Assembly (NCBI RefSeq): GCF_016405965.1
Contig: NZ_JAEFCD010000035.1
Coordinates: 1 to 48,228, forward strand
Direction of reading: 5' to 3'
Source of the DNA: Alteromonas sp. IB21
Lineage (GTDB): Bacteria > Pseudomonadota > Gammaproteobacteria > Enterobacterales > Alteromonadaceae
DNA length: 48,228 bases
Made by a program: the position numbers and the translations under genes
Shown here: positions 45,182-48,228 of the stretch, piece after piece
Position numbering within the stretch: position 1 is the first letter of the stretch
Layout of the letters: every line of letters begins with the position of its first letter
Notes under the pieces: generated by a model
Seen by the model: the letters and a program-made list of their open reading frames with translations, nothing else
Database searches by the model: none
Told to the model about the DNA's origin: nothing

Positions 45182-45847
45182 CTACTTTTTAATTCTTCTT
45201 AAACTGCCTAGAGCAATTAAGCCCAAACCAAACAAAGCCACCATTGACGGCTCAGAAACTTCTCGCGCACGGTACTCATAAATTACTTCAACATCGCCGC
45301 TGGCTTCTGTTTCAAAAAAGGTTGCAAGATTACCAGACCCAGAAGCTGTAGAAGTACCCTTTGCGCCAAACCCTAAGCTTACAGTACCAGTGCCAGTAAA
45401 TGCACTTAGTGTTAACGCATCGGTGTAAGACTCACTTACAAATTGAGAAGCAGTTAAGCCCGTGTATGTTATGCCCGAAGTCCCTCCAGCATCATTTGTT
45501 CCGTCATAAGCTGTCGCTTCAAATTGCTGTGTAAAAAGTGGGATCGAAATAACTAATGGCGCGTTAGATGTATCAAATAGAGTAAGTTCAACCGATATCG
45601 AAATATCAATTGTAGAAGCCGAAGCATCTCGGCTTTCAATCTCCGCTGAACCAAATACATCACCGTCAATTGAAAAACTCACTTTTGTAAGCTCGAAGTT
45701 AGGACCAAGGTCGAACAAATCGAATATTAAAGAAGTGCTGAAGTTGGTGGATTGGCGAGTAACACTATCCGATTGTGTAATCAACGCTGCGTTTGCCGCG
45801 CCAGATGAGGCGATGAGCAAAAAGCTGAACAGTAATTTTTTAAACAT
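45182..45847 (-). CDS. PEP-CTERM exported protein (choice-of-anchor E-like)
   Basis: A 221-residue exported protein with signal peptide MFKKLLFSFLLIASSGAANA. The tail VSEPSMVALFGLGLIALGSL then RRIKK is a near-canonical PEP-CTERM sorting signal (SEP, glycine-rich helix, RR). The body, with YDGTNDAGGTSGITYTGL and the later GTSTASGSGNLATFFETEA, resembles the domain called choice-of-anchor E in PEP-CTERM proteins. Such proteins are thought to be processed by an exosortase and displayed in the exopolysaccharide matrix. A sigma-54-like promoter is at 45964-45979 and a strong terminator follows. Confidence 0.88.
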   Translation of the reverse strand: MFKKLLFSFLLIASSGAANAALITQSDSVTRQSTNFSTSLIFDLFDLGPNFELTKVSFSIDGDVFGSAEIESRDASASTIDISISVELTLFDTSNAPLVISIPLFTQQFEATAYDGTNDAGGTSGITYTGLTASQFVSESYTDALTLSAFTGTGTVSLGFGAKGTSTASGSGNLATFFETEASGDVEVIYEYRAREVSEPSMVALFGLGLIALGSLRRIKK

Positions 45848-46164
45848 TTTTTTATCCTCAAAAGAGTTGCTTATTTTGATGCTGCCTGACTATCTATCGT
45901 AACGCTTGCGTTGACTATTTTTCGCATCAAACTATATATCTAACCACACTTATTCACTTTTAATGCACATTAAGTGCCAGTTTATTTTTCATTTTAATTT
46001 CAACAATTTAAATCTACCAACCCAGCCATTAGTCTTTAGTTGTAAATATATCTGACACGCTACAACTTTCGGTAGTTATGAGCTATTTTCAATTAAGTGC
46101 TCACGCCGCATAGCAAATACCATTTACTTTTAGTAATTAGAATTAAGCTTAATCTAATAAGACG
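45848..46164. other. Intergenic region with sigma-54-like promoter
   Basis: About 317 AT-rich bases without a gene. It holds the sigma-54-like site at 45964-45979 for the PEP-CTERM gene. A leader of roughly 105 bases is predicted before ATG 45847. No terminator was seen for the gene ending at 46165. Confidence 0.4.
45964..45979 (-). promoter_or_regulatory. Sigma-54-like promoter of the PEP-CTERM gene at 45847
   Basis: On the minus strand the site reads TGGCACTTAATGTGCA: a perfect -24 TGGCAC, and GTGCA at -12, with the exact GG-N10-GC spacing. Confidence 0.6.
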
Positions 46165-46941
46165 TTATTGAATACATGTTCGAATTGATAAAATTAAAAT
46201 TAAAGCGCCCAAAAACAAACCGCCAATAGGAGGTGTCGATGCACTAATGATTGACGGCTCTGGTTCAGAAACTGGGGCTGGCGGGTTGGTTTCGGGTATT
46301 GTAGCAGGTGGCGGTGTCGGCTCTCCCGGTGAAGGGGCAAATATGATTTCTCCTTGATAACTAATCACCGTTCCTCGTCTATCGAGATTCAGGCCTCTAT
46401 CAAGCACTGTGTTACCATTTACGTCTAAAACCTCGTAACTACCCAACAAACTATCGAAATTGAACTCGAAGCTGAAACTATCTTTTTTCAACCTCAAATT
46501 TAGTCCGGTGCTATCGTTATAGACATATGAATAGGTGTCAGTTAGCAAGGCGCTATTTATCGTATTAAAATTATATACTGTGCTATCAGATGGGTTTTCC
46601 GCTCTTACTTGTGACTCAATAACATTATAAAAAGTACTTAAGTCGACAATTCCTTGGCTTATGAAAGAAGCACCAGGCGCGATAACATTAGCTACCCATA
46701 CGTCATCGCCGTAACCGAATTCTCCCACTCCATTAGCGCCGTCAGTGTATAGTGAGGCGCTTGTTGCTGAATCATCGTATTTCACATTAAATACGCAATC
46801 GCTGGTTGAGTGCTCTGAACCTGCAGCACAATAGTTGGACCAGTCTACAGTGACGGTTCGAAGACCACCATAAGCCGCGAATGACGATAACAGTAAAGTG
46901 ATAAAAGTTATTTTTAACAGTATTGAATTTTTGTGCGTCAT
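46165..46941 (-). CDS. Exported protein with Pro-rich linker and PEP-CTERM-like tail
   Basis: A 258-residue exported protein with an N-terminal signal (LLKITFITLLLSSFAAYG). The globular part has two Cys (NYCAAG and SDCVF) likely to form a disulfide. It is followed by a proline-rich linker (PGEPTPPPATIPETNPPAPV), then SEPEPSIISASTPPIGGLFL and a C-terminal helix ending LSIRTCIQ. The linker contains EPEP, and TPP precedes the helix. The basic end is weak (one Arg), so sorting by exosortase is less certain than for its neighbours. A distant sigma-54-like site lies at 47103-47118. Confidence 0.7.
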   Translation of the reverse strand: MTHKNSILLKITFITLLLSSFAAYGGLRTVTVDWSNYCAAGSEHSTSDCVFNVKYDDSATSASLYTDGANGVGEFGYGDDVWVANVIAPGASFISQGIVDLSTFYNVIESQVRAENPSDSTVYNFNTINSALLTDTYSYVYNDSTGLNLRLKKDSFSFEFNFDSLLGSYEVLDVNGNTVLDRGLNLDRRGTVISYQGEIIFAPSPGEPTPPPATIPETNPPAPVSEPEPSIISASTPPIGGLFLGALILILSIRTCIQ

Positions 46942-47102
46942 AGCAATGTTCTCTAGTTTTTCGTTCCGGGCAATGTTTGTTCAAAAACTTGAATATGCTT
47001 TTATTGGAGACCGCTATATACGCAACAAAAACCTACTGCGTTATCAAGTGTATAGTTAAAAAGAGCAGAATAAATTACGAGAGAGTAACCTTAGTTTTCA
47101 GA

Positions 47103-47118
47103 AGCAAGAATTACACCT
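47103..47118 (-). promoter_or_regulatory. Sigma-54-like promoter, minus strand
   Basis: On the minus strand it reads AGGTGTAATTCTTGCT, with GG-N10-GC and TTGCT at -12, but a weak -24. The predicted leader to ATG 46941 is long (about 150 bases), so this is the least certain of the six sites. Confidence 0.4.
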
Positions 47119-47306
47119 TTTAAATAATGTCTTTGAAATCTGATACATGGCATGAAAGTGGCGAGAAGCCAGTAATTTATGTAAAACGCTCTGACAGTAA
47201 GATAGCTGCTCTAGCGTATTTAGATCTGTGTCAGGCTAATTTACATTTTTTTTATTCTAGCGTTTTTTTGAAAATTAAATTTAGTTAAATCTAAGGGTTA
47301 CGCTAA

Positions 47307-47322
47307 GGGCACTTATATTGCT
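47307..47322 (+). promoter_or_regulatory. Sigma-54-like promoter of the gene at 47363
   Basis: GGGCACTTATATTGCT matches TGGCAC-N5-TTGCT at all but the first base. Transcription would start about 29 bases before ATG 47363. Confidence 0.6.
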
Positions 47323-47362
47323 TGAAACAGCCAACTAAACGTTATTGCATGTATCAATAGAA

Positions 47363-48199
47363 ATGAAAATAAAAAATACCAAACGTGTTGCTTTATCTTT
47401 TCTAGCTATTTTACCTTTATTCGCTTTTGCTGGGCCAATTGCGCTATTAAAGGATCAAACCCTAACTAATCAATGGCAGACCTTTGAATTTGATAGCTCT
47501 TTTTCGGATGCCGCCATATTTTCTTCGATGAATGTAATTGTTGAAAACAACAGCATGCTTTATGAAGACTATACGTTTAATATAAAAAATATTGTAAGCG
47601 GTAATGGCACGAACAAAGGATCGTTTCAAGCAAGAGTAGATTGGGATTCAGCAAATGCTCCAGATACCTCAGTAAACGCAAGCTTTTTAATTGCTCAACG
47701 AGGTGTACACACTATTGGAGGAAGTGTGATAGAAATTGGCACTATTAATAGCTCGCCAGGGGAGTTTCAACACCAATTCACAACAGAGTTTCTTTCAAGG
47801 CCATTATTACTATTAGAACAGCAAACACAACAAAATGAAGGTAACGCTAATAGCTATGAACTAACCAAAGCCTCTGAAACCACCAGCTCTGGTTTTACTG
47901 CCGTTCGACAACAATCTAATAATGCATTATCGTCCTCTCTTGAAACCACAGCGTACATTGCTGTAAGCAAAGAAAACGAGATAATTGAAGAGGACGGCAC
48001 AACCATAGTGCTTGGTGACCTCCTGTCAGACAATACACAACAAGCAAAATATTTTGACGTGCCCAATTTGTCTGAATTTGTCTTTTTCAGTGAAATAAAC
48101 GGCGTTCAATCTTCACCAGGGGCAGTAACAGATACTTCTCAATTTACGCAATCAAACCGCTCTGATAGCACTATTATACCAATTGCATTAATTAATTGA
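47363..48199 (+). CDS. Exported protein with adhesin-like or lectin-like repeat domain
   Basis: A 278-residue exported protein; signal peptide MKIKNTKRVALSFLAILPLF ends at FAFAG. The central part, EIGTINSSPGEFQHQFTTEF, then LLLLEQQTQQNEG, the segment ASETTSSGFTAVRQQ and ETTAYIAVSKE, resembles a repeat seen in large secreted marine proteins (pattern: value of a measured difference, SGF-x-V, ET-x-YIA). No C-terminal sorting tail is present; it ends STIIPIALIN. I choose ATG 47363 because the upstream TTG at 47345 precedes a non-hydrophobic run. The sigma-54-like promoter suggests shared control with the PEP-CTERM genes. Function unknown. Confidence 0.7.
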   Translation: MKIKNTKRVALSFLAILPLFAFAGPIALLKDQTLTNQWQTFEFDSSFSDAAIFSSMNVIVENNSMLYEDYTFNIKNIVSGNGTNKGSFQARVDWDSANAPDTSVNASFLIAQRGVHTIGGSVIEIGTINSSPGEFQHQFTTEFLSRPLLLLEQQTQQNEGNANSYELTKASETTSSGFTAVRQQSNNALSSSLETTAYIAVSKENEIIEEDGTTIVLGDLLSDNTQQAKYFDVPNLSEFVFFSEINGVQSSPGAVTDTSQFTQSNRSDSTIIPIALIN

Positions 48200-48213
48200 C
48201 CAAATTTATCCAC

Positions 48214-48228
48214 TCTCTCCAACAGAGA
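48214..48228 (+). terminator. Possible terminator cut by the window end
   Basis: TCTCT (48214-48218) and AGAGA (48224-48228) could form a hairpin with a 5-base loop shortly after the last stop codon. The sequence ends inside it, so no T-tract can be judged. Confidence 0.25.

Larger units (their letters stand above)
46942..47362. other. Divergent regulatory region with two sigma-54-like sites
   Basis: About 420 bases without a gene. One sigma-54-like site faces each flanking gene: 47103-47118 (minus) and 47307-47322 (plus). An enhancer-binding protein could serve both from the roughly 190 bases between them. Confidence 0.4.

Noticed and set aside
1..48228. CRISPR arrays, rRNA genes, prophage or integrase genes
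   Set aside because: No regularly spaced repeats, rRNA segments, phage structural genes or integrases were seen on either strand.

Overview
The window looks like a chromosomal segment of a marine gammaproteobacterium of the Alteromonadales, most likely Alteromonas or a close relative. The pointers are the ubiF/miaB/ybeZ/ybeY housekeeping block, a 3'-terminal tRNA-Gln fragment, a large TonB-dependent receptor, a lapG-lapD biofilm switch and several PEP-CTERM-like secreted proteins. The genus is inferred from gene content only; no search was possible.

Layout. 1-4.8 kb: end of a tRNA-Gln(UUG) gene, an AGCS-family Na+:alanine/glycine symporter, an SDR-cupin operon divergent from an HxlR regulator, and a flavin reductase-like protein. 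4.8-7.4 kb: a TonB-dependent receptor. 7.7-8.9 kb: a cluster of very small genes, made up of a lysine-rich 35-residue protein, a ribbon-helix-helix protein with a tandem palindrome upstream, a 60-residue protein, a decayed STAS-like pseudogene and a one-helix membrane peptide. 9-15.8 kb: two secreted zinc metalloproteases, one of them a 1858-residue astacin with a PQQ-type propeller, PKD-like domains and FG-GAP repeats. 15.9-17.2 kb: an AhpD-like protein divergent from a TetR regulator, with two perfect palindromes between them. 17.4-23.1 kb: a Sel1 lipoprotein, a newly noticed 58-residue membrane protein coupled to ubiF, then miaB-ybeZ-ybeY and a small membrane protein.

23-42.4 kb is a surface polysaccharide and biofilm region: manC, gmd, fcl and gmm (GDP-mannose to GDP-L-fucose), a UDP-glucuronate 4-epimerase, an AT-rich minus-strand operon (sulfotransferase, Wzy-like polymerase, GT4 glycosyltransferase, WecG/TagA glycosyltransferase, Wzx-like flippase, secreted beta-helix protein), then lapG-lapD, a small secreted protein and a second O-antigen-ligase-like protein. 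Together they suggest a Wzx/Wzy-made, fucose-containing and probably sulfated exopolysaccharide, linked to c-di-GMP control of adhesion. 42.5-44.9 kb is an intact IS66 element with an 8-bp target duplication. 45-48.2 kb carries three more secreted proteins.

The most interesting pattern is a scattered regulon. All six small or medium secreted proteins (start codons at 9730, 28676, 42435, 45847, 46941 and 47363) are preceded by a sequence with the sigma-54 -24/-12 layout (GG-N10-GC, usually with TTGCT or TGGC extensions). Five of the six end in a PEP-CTERM-like tail (x-P, hydrophobic helix, basic residues), mostly in non-canonical forms such as NAP, SAP, TSP and TPP. No exosortase, RpoN or PrsK/PrsR regulator is encoded here, so the machinery would have to lie elsewhere in the genome. 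The IS66 copy sits just upstream of one of these promoters, where enhancer sites would be expected.
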